This document shows positions 8,431 through 16,554 of a DNA stretch of 64,000 nt, one piece after another (positions within the stretch are counted from its first letter, which is position 1; the number at the start of each line of letters is the position of its first letter). The position numbers and the translations under genes are program-made. The DNA comes from Protaetiibacter intestinalis (GTDB lineage Bacteria > Actinomycetota > Actinomycetes > Actinomycetales > Microbacteriaceae). The DNA lies in the NCBI RefSeq assembly GCF_003627075.1, contig NZ_CP032630.1, forward strand, positions 1,550,001-1,614,000. Reading direction: 5' to 3'. The notes beneath the pieces are model-generated. The model saw nothing but the letters and a program-made list of their open reading frames with translations, ran no database searches and was not told the DNA's origin.

Positions 8431-8631
8431 ATGGCACGCGATCTCTCCGACGTGCGCTTCCTGACGGTTCAGGAGGTCGCCGACATGATGCGCGTCTCCA
8501 ACATGACCGTCTACCGTCTCGTGCACTCGGGCGAGCTGCCGGCCGTGCGCTTCGGGCGCTCCTTCCGCATCCCGGAGTCGGCGGTCGCGGGGGTCGTCGG
8601 CATCTCCGACACCGACGCCCAGGTCGGCTGA
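8431..8631 (+). CDS. BldC-like MerR/excisionase-type DNA-binding protein
   Basis: A 66-aa protein that is essentially one winged HTH: FLTVQEVADMMRVSNMTVYR then GELPAVRFGRSFRIPESAV. This closely follows the BldC family, which binds direct repeats cooperatively and controls developmental and stationary-phase genes in Streptomyces. In non-sporulating relatives the role is less clear. It stands alone, with GAGG before the ATG. Confidence 0.88.
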   Translation: MARDLSDVRFLTVQEVADMMRVSNMTVYRLVHSGELPAVRFGRSFRIPESAVAGVVGISDTDAQVG

Positions 8632-8727
8632 ATCCGCCCCTCGGCGGCTTTGGTAGACTCTCCCGGTTAGGCTTCCCGCGGTTCGTCACGGACCAGGGTC
8701 CGTACGAACCGAACGAATGAGGTGAAC

Positions 8728-8826
8728 ATGGGTTCCGTCATCAAGAAGCGCCGCAAGCGCATGGCGAAGAAGAAGCACCGCAAGCTGCTGCGCAAGACGC
8801 GTCACCAGCGTCGCAACAAGAAGTGA
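8728..8826 (+). CDS. bS22-type small ribosomal protein (AURKAIP1/COX24 domain)
   Basis: A 32-aa, extremely basic protein beginning MGSVIKKRRKRM and ending HQRRNKK. It matches the actinobacterial AURKAIP1/COX24-like peptide, which was identified structurally in the mycobacterial 30S subunit as bS22. A GAGGTG RBS precedes ATG 8728, and a TAGACT -10 box lies at 8654-8659. Easily missed because of its size. Confidence 0.9.
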   Translation: MGSVIKKRRKRMAKKKHRKLLRKTRHQRRNKK

Positions 8827-8832
8827 CCGAAG

Positions 8833-8854
8833 GCCCCGGGCTCAGCCCCGGGGC
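8833..8854. terminator. Bidirectional hairpin terminator
   Basis: A perfect 8-bp stem (GCCCCGGG / CCCGGGGC) with a 6-nt loop is followed on the plus strand by TTCGTCTTT. It lies between the convergent bS22 and HAD genes and overlaps the HAD stop codon. Confidence 0.75.
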
Positions 8855-9627
8855 TTCGTCTTTCCCCGGGCCGCCTTGCCCACCTGCTTCGCCTCGCGCC
8901 GCACCGTGCGCTGCTGCGCCTTGATGGAGGCCGGGTCCAGCTGCATCGTCGGCCAGTGCCGCTCCGCCGCGTAGCGGGCGAGCCCCGCATCCGGATTCAC
9001 CGCCACCCGGTTGCCGACGAGCTCGAGCAGGGGGATGTCGTTGCGGCTGTCGGAGTACGCCCACGAGGCGGCGAGGTCGGCATCCATGCTCTCGGCGAGC
9101 TCGCGCGCCGCGACGGCCTTGTGCTCGGCGTGCAGGAACTCGCCGACGAGCCGGCCCGTGTAGACCCCGTCGACCGACTCGACGCGCGTGCCGAGGGCGC
9201 CCGTGAGCCCGAGGTTGGTGGCGATCAGCTCGCCCACCTCGACGGGCGTGGCCGAGACGAGCCACACCTGGTGACCCTTCTCGAGGTGCTCGTGGGCGAG
9301 GGCCACCGACTCGGGCCACAGGCGCGGACGGATGCGGTGCTCCCAGATCGACTCGGCGAGCTCCTCGATCTGGTCGACCGTGTGTCCGGCGACGAGGCCG
9401 AGGGCGCGCTCGCGCGCCGTGCCCATGTGCTCGTGGTTCTCGCCGACCTTGATGAAGCGGCGCTGGTGCCAGGCGAAGAGGGCGATGTCGCGCGCCCGGA
9501 TGATGCCTCGCGCCCACGCCTCACGGCCCACGTGGAAGATGCTCGTGCCGTGCATGAGCGTGTTGTCGACGTCGAAGAACGCGATGACGGGGCGTTCGCT
9601 CGGGGTCGGGTTCTGGGCCTCGGGCAT
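8842..9627 (-). CDS. HAD-superfamily (SerB-like, class IB) phosphatase
   Basis: A 261-aa protein. Motif I is AFFDVDNTLMHG (nucleophile and acid/base Asp), motif II is WLVSATP, and motif III/IV is AYSDSRNDIPLLE. The helical cap between motifs I and II fits HAD-IB enzymes, which dephosphorylate phosphoserine-like substrates; the substrate is unknown. ATG 9627 was chosen over ATG 9636, because the only -10 box (TAGACT) abuts the latter. The C-terminus is basic. Confidence 0.85.
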   Translation of the reverse strand: MPEAQNPTPSERPVIAFFDVDNTLMHGTSIFHVGREAWARGIIRARDIALFAWHQRRFIKVGENHEHMGTARERALGLVAGHTVDQIEELAESIWEHRIRPRLWPESVALAHEHLEKGHQVWLVSATPVEVGELIATNLGLTGALGTRVESVDGVYTGRLVGEFLHAEHKAVAARELAESMDADLAASWAYSDSRNDIPLLELVGNRVAVNPDAGLARYAAERHWPTMQLDPASIKAQQRTVRREAKQVGKAARGKTKPRG

Positions 9628-9647
9628 GACCCCCATAGTCTAGGTGC

Positions 9648-9905
9648 GTGCCCGCGCCACGCCTCACCCTTCTCGGGAAGCCCGGATGCCACCTGTGCGA
9701 CGACGCGCGGGCGATCGTGCTCGAGGTGGCGGGGGAGCGCGGGCTCGGGCTCGAGGAGAAGAACATCCTCGAGGACGAGGCGCTGCTCGCGCAGTACGCC
9801 GAGGAGATCCCCGTGCTGCTGATCGACGACCGCGTGCACACCATCTGGCGCGTGGACCCCGAGCGGCTGCGGCGCGCGCTCGACGCGAGGGAGGAATCCG
9901 CATGA
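9648..9905 (+). CDS. Glutaredoxin-family protein
   Basis: An 85-aa thioredoxin-fold protein with the redox motif GCHLCDDA near the N-terminus (CxxC) and a cis-Pro segment EEIPVLLIDD. It is likely a small cytosolic thiol-disulfide protein. It starts at GTG 9648, 6 nt after a TAGTCT -10 box. Its stop overlaps the start of the next gene (ATGA). Confidence 0.88.
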   Translation: MPAPRLTLLGKPGCHLCDDARAIVLEVAGERGLGLEEKNILEDEALLAQYAEEIPVLLIDDRVHTIWRVDPERLRRALDAREESA

Positions 9906-10198
9906 TCCGGCACATCGTCACCTGGCGGCTCGCGGCGGCGGATGCCGAGCAGCGTGCCGCCGACGCGGCGGGCATCAAGCAGCGTCTGGAGGGCCTCCGC
10001 GGCGTCGTGACGGCCGAGCGCATCGACGTGGGCGTCGACCTCGGCGAGACGGACGGCAACTGGCACGTGGTGCTCGACTCCGACTTCGCGACGACGGCCG
10101 ACCTCGCCGCCTACCAGACGCATCCGGCGCACCTCGAGGCGGCGGCGTTCATCCGCTCGGTCGTCGAGGCCCGCAGCTGCGTCGACTACCGGCTCTGA
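9902..10198 (+). CDS. Dabb-family (stress-responsive alpha/beta barrel) protein
   Basis: A 98-aa protein beginning MIRHIVTWRL, the hallmark start of Dabb proteins, with the family's YQTHPAHLEAAAFI motif near the C-terminus. Members form dimeric ferredoxin-like barrels; the molecular role is mostly unknown. It is translationally coupled to the glutaredoxin gene by a 4-nt overlap. Confidence 0.88.
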   Translation: MIRHIVTWRLAAADAEQRAADAAGIKQRLEGLRGVVTAERIDVGVDLGETDGNWHVVLDSDFATTADLAAYQTHPAHLEAAAFIRSVVEARSCVDYRL

Positions 10199-10300
10199 GC
10201 CGGGTCGCGCACGCGCCACGCCGTACCCCCCTAGCGGGGGGCGACGATCCGGTCTAGTCTCTCGCCCATCCCTTCCCCCAGGTGTCCGAGGAGCCCGTCG

Positions 10301-10513
10301 ATGCGTTTCCAGGTCGTGCGCAGCAAGAACCCCACCCAGCCGTACTTCTGGCGCATCGTCTCGGAGAGCGGGCAGACCGTCGCGGTGAGCGGCAACTACG
10401 TCGCCAAGGCCTCCGCGGTCGCGATGGTGGAGGCGGTCATGCGCTCGATCCCGCGGGCGAGCCTCGAAGACCTCACGGTGCTGCAGGAGCCGCGCTACCA
10501 GCAGAGCGCGTGA
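10301..10513 (+). CDS. YegP/DUF1508-like small protein
   Basis: A 70-aa protein with a single DUF1508-like repeat: a beta-rich start (FYF-type pattern as PYFWRIVSESGQTVAVSGNY) and an alpha helix (ASAVAMVEAVMRSI). Function is unknown in this family. GAGGAG precedes ATG 10301 and a TAGTCT -10 box lies at 10255-10260, so this gene has a normal leader. A GC hairpin at 10226-10241 may end the upstream transcript. Confidence 0.75.
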   Translation: MRFQVVRSKNPTQPYFWRIVSESGQTVAVSGNYVAKASAVAMVEAVMRSIPRASLEDLTVLQEPRYQQSA

Positions 10514-10516
10514 CGC

Positions 10517-11836
10517 CTACGGGGTGAGGCGGTTCGGTCCGCGGAAGAGGTAGGTGACCTCGCGGATCGAGGGCTGGTGCAGCAGCAGCATCGTGACGCG
10601 GTTGAGGCCCATGCCGAAGCCGCCGTGCGGGGGGACCCCGTAGCGGAAGAAGTCGAGGTAGAAGCCGAGCTCCTCGGGGTCGAGGCCCTTCTCCTTCGCC
10701 TGCTCGACGAGCACGTCGACGCGGTGCTCGCGCTGGGCGCCGGTGGAGATCTCGACGCCGTTGAAGAGCAGGTCGTAGCTGTTGGTGAGGCCCGCATCGC
10801 CCTCGTGGCGCATGTGGTAGAACGGCCGGATGTTCGAGGCGTAGTCGGTCACGAACACGAACTCGTGGCCGTACTGCTCCTTCACGTACTCCGCGAGGCG
10901 ACGCTCGCCCTCGGGGTCGAGGTCGCCGTCGGCGCGCGGCACCGTGTAGCCGCGGGACTCGAGGATGCGGTGCGCCTCGGCGAGCGGGATGCGCGGGAAC
11001 GGCAGCGACGGCACCGTCACCTCGATGCCGAAGGTCGCCTCGATCTCGGCGCCGTGCTTCTCCTTGACGGCGGTGAGGCCCGCGACGAGCAGCTGCTCGT
11101 GCATCGCCATGACGTCCTCGTGCGAGTCGACCCAGCTGATCTCGGCATCCACCGAGATGAACTCGGTCGCGTGGCGGCTGGTGAAGCTCGGGTCGGCGCG
11201 GAAGGCGGGCGCGACCTCGAAGACCTTGCCGAAGCCGGCCGGCTGCGCCATCTGCTTGAAGAACTGCGGGCTCTGCGCGAGGTAGGCCTTCGTCTCGAAG
11301 TACTCGACCTCGAACAGCTCGGCGCGGCTCTCGGAGGCGGATGCCATGAGCTTGGGGGTGTGGATCTCGATGAAGTCGTGCTCGACCCACCAGGTGCGCA
11401 GGGCGTGCAGGAAGGTGGTCTGCACGCGGAACACGAGGTTCTGCTCGGGGCGACGCAGGTCGAGGAAGCGCCAGTCGAGGCGCTTGTCGATCGAGGAGTC
11501 GTCGGCGATCGGGATGTCGAGCGCGGCGGCGGCCACCTCGAGTTCCTCGATCTTCACCTCGAGGCCGCCGAGCTTGACGCGCTCGTCGTGCTTGAGCTCG
11601 CCGATGACGGTGAGGAAGGTGCCGGCGCTGAGTGCCGAGATGGCGGTCGCGAGGGGGTCGGTGCCGGGCTCCTCGACGTCGGTGCGCGGGTGCACGAGCT
11701 GCACGGCGCCGGACTCGTCGCGCAGCACCACGAACTGCACCTTCTTCTGATCGCGCACCGTCTCGACCCATCCGGAGACGGACACCGGCCCGTCGGGCTG
11801 GGCGGCGAGCTGCTTGACGAGGGTGCGTGCGGTCAC
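10517..11836 (-). CDS. aspS: Aspartate--tRNA(Asp/Asn) ligase, archaeal type
   Basis: A 439-aa class II synthetase charging tRNA-Asp, probably also tRNA-Asn. The N-terminal OB-fold (residues 1-105) begins VSVSGWVETVRDQKKVQF. The catalytic core has motif 2-type sequence VAPAFRADPSFTSRHATEF and motif 3 GMGLNRVTMLLLHQPSIREV. It lacks the GAD insertion of standard bacterial AspRS (about 590 aa). That short archaeal-like form is usually non-discriminating and works with GatCAB. Start at GTG 11836 with TAGACT 8 nt upstream. Confidence 0.93.
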   Translation of the reverse strand: MTARTLVKQLAAQPDGPVSVSGWVETVRDQKKVQFVVLRDESGAVQLVHPRTDVEEPGTDPLATAISALSAGTFLTVIGELKHDERVKLGGLEVKIEELEVAAAALDIPIADDSSIDKRLDWRFLDLRRPEQNLVFRVQTTFLHALRTWWVEHDFIEIHTPKLMASASESRAELFEVEYFETKAYLAQSPQFFKQMAQPAGFGKVFEVAPAFRADPSFTSRHATEFISVDAEISWVDSHEDVMAMHEQLLVAGLTAVKEKHGAEIEATFGIEVTVPSLPFPRIPLAEAHRILESRGYTVPRADGDLDPEGERRLAEYVKEQYGHEFVFVTDYASNIRPFYHMRHEGDAGLTNSYDLLFNGVEISTGAQREHRVDVLVEQAKEKGLDPEELGFYLDFFRYGVPPHGGFGMGLNRVTMLLLHQPSIREVTYLFRGPNRLTP

Positions 11837-11860
11837 GGGGGTCGAGTCTAGTCGCGGTCT

Positions 11861-12229
11861 TCAGGAGGCGGCGGTCGTGGCTCCCGGGGCCGCGGCCTCG
11901 CCCCAGCGGTGGCCCCAGGCGGCGAGCGGCTGCAGCGCCTGCAGCAGCTCGAGGCCGGCCTGGGTGAGGTGGTAGCGCACCTGCACGGGTGTCGAGGGGA
12001 TGACGTGGCGCTCGACGAGCCCGGCGGCCTCGAGCTCGCGCAGGCGCTGCGCCGCCATCCGGTCGGAGAGCCCGTCGACGGCGGCGACGATCCCGCTGAA
12101 GCGGGTGGCGCCGCGCGCGAGGGCGAGCAGGATGCCGGAGCTCCAGCGGCGGCCGGCCATCTCGGCGGAGGTGATGAGACGGTGGCAGAGCTCGTCGTCG
12201 ATGTGGCCGAAGGGGGCGGGAGAAGTCAC
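11861..12229 (-). CDS. HxlR-family transcriptional regulator
   Basis: A 122-aa winged-helix dimer typical of HxlR: GRRWSSGILLALARGATRFSGI, then LSDRMAAQRLRELEAAGLVERHV and a wing. The family's usual N-terminal Cys sensor is present here as DELCHRLI. It starts at GTG 12229, 6 nt after TACGCT, and is divergent from the oxidoreductase fusion, which it probably controls. Confidence 0.88.
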   Translation of the reverse strand: MTSPAPFGHIDDELCHRLITSAEMAGRRWSSGILLALARGATRFSGIVAAVDGLSDRMAAQRLRELEAAGLVERHVIPSTPVQVRYHLTQAGLELLQALQPLAAWGHRWGEAAAPGATTAAS

Positions 12230-12243
12230 TTACCTAGCGTAAG
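12229..12243. promoter_or_regulatory. Inverted repeat in HxlR/oxidoreductase intergenic region
   Basis: CTTAC-ctagc-GTAAG is a perfect 5-bp inverted repeat that covers the HxlR start codon and its -10 box. It is a candidate HxlR operator for autoregulation and control of the divergent oxidoreductase. A related half-site, CTTCCGTAGCG, lies 4 nt further on. Confidence 0.4.
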
Positions 12244-12293
12244 CCACTTCCGTAGCGGTTGCCGGGGCGCCCATCCGGCGCGAGGCTGAAACC

Positions 12294-14558
12294 ATGCCCG
12301 ACTACGGTCACCCCCTGCGCTTCGGAACCTTCCTCACGCCCCAGGCCGCCCGCCCGGAGGCGCCCGTCGCCCTCGCACGGCTGTCCGAGGAGCTCGGCTA
12401 CGAGCTCGCCACCTTCCAGGACCACCCCTACCAGCCCGCCTTCCTCGACACCTGGACGCTGCTCGCCTGGGTCGCCGCGCAGACCGAGCGCATCCACGTG
12501 GCCGCCAACGTGCACAACCTGCCGCTGCGCCCCGCGCCCGTGCTCGCGCGCGCCGCCGCGAGCCTCGACCTGCTCTCGGGCGGCCGCTTCGAGCTGGGGC
12601 TCGGGGCGGGCGGCTTCGTCGACCCGATCGTCGCGATGGGCGGCCCGCGCCGCACCCCCGGCGAGAACGTCTCGGCGCTCGCCGAGGCGATCCCGCTCAT
12701 CCGGGGGCTGTGGGACACCGACGAGCGAGGTGGGCTGCGGCTCGACGGCGAGTACTACCGGCTCGAGGGCGCCAAGCGCGGCCCCGCCCCGGCGCACGAC
12801 ATCCCCATCCTCATCGGCGGGCTGAAGCCCCGGATGCTGCGCCTCATCGGCCGCCTCGGCGACGGTTGGCTGCCGAGCTGGGCGTACCTGGAGGAGGGCG
12901 GCTACCCCGCGGGCAACGCGATCATCGACGAGGCGGCACTCGCCGCCGGGCGCGACCCCCGCGAGATCCGGCGCCTGCTCAACATCGGCGGCCGGTTCCA
13001 GGATGAGGGCAGCGGCTTCCTGCAGGGCCCGCCCGAGCAGTGGGTGGAGCAGCTGCTGCCGCTCGCTGCCGAGGACGGCGTCTCCACCTTCATCGTCGCG
13101 AGCGACGACCCGGACACCCTGCGCACCTTCGCGGCGGAGGTGGCACCCGCCCTGCGCGAGCGGCTCGCGGCCGAGCGGGCCGGCAGCGGCATCCGCGAGA
13201 GCTCCCGGGTGCGCGGCGCCGTGGCGCTCGCCGCCCGCCGCGCGGGCATCGACTACGAGGGCCTTCCCGAGACGCTCGCCGAGACGGCCGTCGAGCCGGG
13301 GGACCGCGACTACCGCAAGGTGCGGTCGACCTACATGCGCGGCGGGTCTCCCGGCCTCGTGCTGCGGCCGCGGGATGCCGCTGAGGTCGCCGAGGCGATC
13401 GGGGTCGCCCGCGCGCATCGGGAGCTGCCGCTCGCCATCCGCTCGGGAAGCCACGGCATCAGCGGGCGCTCCACGAACGACGGCGGCCTCGTGATCGACG
13501 TCTCGGCGCTCGACGCGATCGAGGTGCTCGATGCGGAGCGCCGCCTCGTGCGGATCGGGCCGGGCGCCCGCTGGCAGGAGGTCGCGGCGGCGCTCGAACC
13601 GCACGGCTGGGTCATCACCTCGGGCGACTACGGCGGGGTGGGCGTCGGCGGCCTCGCGACGGCGGGCGGCGTCGGCTTCTTCGCCCGCGAGCACGGCCTC
13701 ACGATCGACGCGCTGCGGGCGGCCGAGCTCGTGCTGGCCGACGGCACGCGGGTGCGGGTCGACGCCGAACACGACCCGGAGCTGTTCTGGGGCGTGCGCG
13801 GCGCGGGGGCCAACCTCGGCGTCGTGACGGCGTTCGAGTTCGAGGCCGCGGAGGCGGGCGAGGTGGGCTGGGCGCAGCTCGCCTTCGACGCATCCGACAC
13901 CGCCGCGTTCCTCGCGGACTGGGCGGCGGCCATGGAGGCGTCCCCGCGTGACGTGTCGGGCGAGATCATCCTCGGCGCCCCGCGCGGCCGGATGACGGCC
14001 ATGGCGCTGCTGCTCGTGGACTCCGCCGACCCCGACACGATCATCGAGCGGCTGCAGCCGTTCGCCGCGCTCGCGCCGCTGCTCGACCAGTCCATCGTGC
14101 TCGCGCCGTACGCGGCCGTCATCGCGAACGCGCCGGGCGACTCGAACGGCGGCAGCGGATCCCCGAGCGCGCGCGGCGGGCTCGTCGAGCACGTGACGCC
14201 CGAACTCGCCGAGGAGCTGGAGCGGATGCTGCACAGCGGCCGCATCCACTTCTTCCAGATCCGCGCGGTGGGTGGGGCCGTCGCCGACGTGCCCGAGGAG
14301 GCGACCGCCTACGCGCACCGTTCCGCGAACTTCTCGCTCGTCGCGATGGCGGGCGATGCGGAGTGGCTGAACGTGCAGTGGGACGCGCTCGAGCACCACA
14401 TCCTCGGGGTCTACCTGAGCTTCGAGGCGGATGCGCGCGGCGACCGCGTCGAGCGGGCCTTCCCGCCCGCGACGCTCGCGCGCCTCCGCGCTCTCAAGGC
14501 CCGCGTCGACCCCACCGCCCTCTTCCGCGACAACTTCCCTCTCGGGCCGCGCTCGTAG
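12294..14558 (+). CDS. LLM-class flavin oxidoreductase fused to FAD-binding (BBE) oxidase
   Basis: A 754-aa two-enzyme fusion. Residues 1-300 are a luciferase-like (LLM) monooxygenase barrel, with RFGTFLTPQ at the start, SGGRFELGLGAG and IPILIGGLKPRMLRLIG. Residues about 310-750 are a PCMH-type FAD oxidase: LAIRSGSHGISGRS (His for covalent FAD), SGDYGGVGVGGLATAGG, and a C-terminal BBE end VDPTALFRDNFPL. The Cys normally used for bicovalent FAD is replaced in GDYGGVG, so flavin is probably singly linked. It is divergent from the HxlR gene. The substrate is unknown. No internal stop or frame change is seen, so the fusion appears genuine. Confidence 0.85.
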   Translation: MPDYGHPLRFGTFLTPQAARPEAPVALARLSEELGYELATFQDHPYQPAFLDTWTLLAWVAAQTERIHVAANVHNLPLRPAPVLARAAASLDLLSGGRFELGLGAGGFVDPIVAMGGPRRTPGENVSALAEAIPLIRGLWDTDERGGLRLDGEYYRLEGAKRGPAPAHDIPILIGGLKPRMLRLIGRLGDGWLPSWAYLEEGGYPAGNAIIDEAALAAGRDPREIRRLLNIGGRFQDEGSGFLQGPPEQWVEQLLPLAAEDGVSTFIVASDDPDTLRTFAAEVAPALRERLAAERAGSGIRESSRVRGAVALAARRAGIDYEGLPETLAETAVEPGDRDYRKVRSTYMRGGSPGLVLRPRDAAEVAEAIGVARAHRELPLAIRSGSHGISGRSTNDGGLVIDVSALDAIEVLDAERRLVRIGPGARWQEVAAALEPHGWVITSGDYGGVGVGGLATAGGVGFFAREHGLTIDALRAAELVLADGTRVRVDAEHDPELFWGVRGAGANLGVVTAFEFEAAEAGEVGWAQLAFDASDTAAFLADWAAAMEASPRDVSGEIILGAPRGRMTAMALLLVDSADPDTIIERLQPFAALAPLLDQSIVLAPYAAVIANAPGDSNGGSGSPSARGGLVEHVTPELAEELERMLHSGRIHFFQIRAVGGAVADVPEEATAYAHRSANFSLVAMAGDAEWLNVQWDALEHHILGVYLSFEADARGDRVERAFPPATLARLRALKARVDPTALFRDNFPLGPRS

Positions 14559-14567
14559 GATGAGGGG

Positions 14568-15197
14568 ATGCCGGCCGACCTCGTCCACCTCGTGCGCCAC
14601 GGTGAGGTCTTCAACCCCACCCGGGTGCTCTACGGCCGGCTGCCGGGCTTCGGGCTGAGCGAGCTCGGGCACGAGATGGCGGCGCTCTCGGCGGCATCCC
14701 TCGACGGGCGCCCCATCACCTCGCTCGTCGCGAGCCCGCTGCAGCGCACCCAGGAGTCGGCCGCGCCGTGGGCCGCCCGCTTCGGCCTCGAGGTGCGCCT
14801 CGACGAACGGCTCATCGAGCCGCACAACCGCTTCGAGGGCAGCAACGTGCGCAGGAGCCTGCGCGATCCGCGCAACTGGCCGTACCTCATCGGACCCTGG
14901 CGACCCACCTGGGGCGAGGCGTTCACGAGCATCCGGCGACGGATGATGGCGGCCGTCGCCGAGGCGTACGCGAGCGTCGACGGCGGCGAGGTCGTGCTCG
15001 TCTCGCACCAGCTGCCGATCTGGATGGTCGCCCGCACCGTGCAGCGCAAGCCCCTGCCCCACGACCCGCGCGCGCGGCGCTGCTCGCTCTCGAGCATCAC
15101 GACCCTCGCCTGGGACGGCAGCGCCTTCATCGAGGTGGACTATCAGGAACCTGCGGCAGAGTTGCTTGCGCAGTCCATCGATCTGGGAGCCGTGTGA
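14568..15197 (+). CDS. Histidine phosphatase (phosphoglycerate-mutase-like) family protein
   Basis: A 209-aa protein. The catalytic RHG motif is LVRHGEVFNPTRVLYGRLPGFGLSELG and the second His lies in VVLVSHQLPIWM. The TSLVASPLQRTQESA segment is typical. Substrate unknown; members include sugar-phosphate phosphatases. Start ATG 14568 is 6 nt after TAGGAT. The stop overlaps the next start (GTGA), making this the first gene of the cytochrome c maturation operon, a common arrangement in actinobacteria. Confidence 0.88.
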   Translation: MPADLVHLVRHGEVFNPTRVLYGRLPGFGLSELGHEMAALSAASLDGRPITSLVASPLQRTQESAAPWAARFGLEVRLDERLIEPHNRFEGSNVRRSLRDPRNWPYLIGPWRPTWGEAFTSIRRRMMAAVAEAYASVDGGEVVLVSHQLPIWMVARTVQRKPLPHDPRARRCSLSSITTLAWDGSAFIEVDYQEPAAELLAQSIDLGAV

Positions 15198-15817
15198 GAA
15201 CCCGCGACACAGCCGCCCGCCGCTTCGGCGTGCGCGCCGCCGCACCCCTCGTGGTGCTCGCGGCCCTGCTGACCGGGTGCACCCCCGAGGCCGACCACCT
15301 GGCCGGCGTCTACGAGTCCGGCAACGGCGACTACATCTCCGGTGACGGGCGCCTCGTGACCCTCTCGCCCGAGAAGCGCGAGGCCGCCGTCGAGTTCGCC
15401 GGAACCCTCGACACCGGCGACACCATCTCCTCCGACGACCTCGCCGGCCGCGTCGTCGTCGTCAACTTCTGGTACGCCGCCTGCCCGCCGTGCCGCGAGG
15501 AGGCGGCCGACCTCGAGAAGCTGAACCAGCAGTTCGCGGATGCCGAGGTCACCATGCTGGGCGTCAACGTGAGCGACTCCGCCGAGACGGCGCAGCAGTT
15601 CGAGAAGGAGCACGGCGTCGGCTACCCCTCGATCGTCGACGTCGACGACAACGCGGTGCAGCTCGCCTTCGCGGGCGGCGCCTACGCCCCCAACTCGGTG
15701 CCGACCACGCTCGTGCTCGACCGCGACGGTCGCGTCGCCGCACGCTTCAGCGGCCTGCTCACGAGCCCCAGCGTGATCTCCGACATCGTGGACGACCTGC
15801 TCGCCGAGACGGCCTGA
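15194..15817 (+). CDS. TlpA/ResA-like thiol-disulfide lipoprotein
   Basis: A 207-aa extracytoplasmic thioredoxin-fold protein. The N-terminus has a lipoprotein signal with lipobox LLTGC (Cys about residue 29). The redox motif is NFWYAACPPCREE and the cis-Pro is in NSVPTTLVLDRDG. It reduces apocytochrome c haem-binding cysteines, receiving electrons from CcdA encoded next. Starts at GTG 15194, overlapping the phosphatase stop by 4 nt. Confidence 0.92.
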   Translation: MRTRDTAARRFGVRAAAPLVVLAALLTGCTPEADHLAGVYESGNGDYISGDGRLVTLSPEKREAAVEFAGTLDTGDTISSDDLAGRVVVVNFWYAACPPCREEAADLEKLNQQFADAEVTMLGVNVSDSAETAQQFEKEHGVGYPSIVDVDDNAVQLAFAGGAYAPNSVPTTLVLDRDGRVAARFSGLLTSPSVISDIVDDLLAETA

Positions 15818-15819
15818 GC

Positions 15820-16554
15820 GTGGGCCCCGGCGACATCGTCGTGAGCGGCGGGCTGTGGCTCGCCGTGCCGATCGCGCTCGCCGCGGGCCTGCTGTCGTTC
15901 CTCTCGCCGTGCGTGCTGCCGCTCGTGCCCGGCTACCTCGGCTACGTCTCGGGCGTCACGGGCGGCGCCGCCCGCACGCGCTCGCGGATGCTGCTGGGCG
16001 CCGGCCTCTTCGTCGCCGGGTTCTCGCTCGTCTTCATGGCGGTGTTCGTGCTCGCCGGCACCGCGGGCCGGTTCCTGCTGCAGTACGGCGACCTCATCAT
16101 GCGCATCGGCGGGGCGCTCATCATCGTGCTCGGCCTCGTCTTCATCGGCCAGGTCACGGTGCTGCAGCGCCAGGTGAAGCCCGTCTGGCGGCCCCGCACG
16201 GGCCTCATCGGGGCGCCGCTGCTCGGCATCCTCTTCGCCCTCGGCTGGACCCCGTGCATCAGCCCCACCCTCACCGCCGTCGGCTTCCTCGCCGGCTACG
16301 GCGGCGAGCCGGGGCGTGCCGTGCTCATCGGGCTCGCCTACTGCGCGGGGCTCGGCATCCCCTTCCTGCTCGTCGCGCTCGGCTTCGGCTGGGTCGGCAC
16401 GAGCCTCGGCTGGGTGCGTCGCCACATCCGCGCCGTCAACATCGCGGGCGGCGTGCTGCTCGTCGTCATCGGCGTGCTCATGGTCACCGGGCTGTGGGGC
16501 GTGCTCATGTCGCAGCTGGGGGCGGTGATCGGTGGCTTCACGAACCCGCTCTGA
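15820..16554 (+). CDS. ccdA: Cytochrome c biogenesis protein CcdA
   Basis: A 244-aa membrane protein with six helices that carries electrons from cytosolic thioredoxin to the TlpA-like lipoprotein. The two redox Cys motifs are SFLSPCVLPLVPGYL in the first helix and ALGWTPCISPTLTAV in the fourth. Starts at GTG 15820, 2 nt after the TlpA-like stop, and overlaps resB by 23 nt. Confidence 0.93.
   Translation: MGPGDIVVSGGLWLAVPIALAAGLLSFLSPCVLPLVPGYLGYVSGVTGGAARTRSRMLLGAGLFVAGFSLVFMAVFVLAGTAGRFLLQYGDLIMRIGGALIIVLGLVFIGQVTVLQRQVKPVWRPRTGLIGAPLLGILFALGWTPCISPTLTAVGFLAGYGGEPGRAVLIGLAYCAGLGIPFLLVALGFGWVGTSLGWVRRHIRAVNIAGGVLLVVIGVLMVTGLWGVLMSQLGAVIGGFTNPL

Noticed and set aside
8842..9636. ATG 9636 as the HAD phosphatase start
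   Set aside because: The only -10 box directly abuts it, so it would not be transcribed; ATG 9627 is the next in frame.
10226..10241. GC hairpin CCCCCC-tagc-GGGGGG after the Dabb gene as a terminator
   Set aside because: Short stem with no U-tract; kept only as a remark in the following gene.
12234..15245. A 1003-codon minus-strand frame opposite the oxidoreductase fusion and phosphatase
   Set aside because: Arg/Gly/Ala-rich shadow typical of high-GC antisense frames; the plus strand has two clear genes with motifs.
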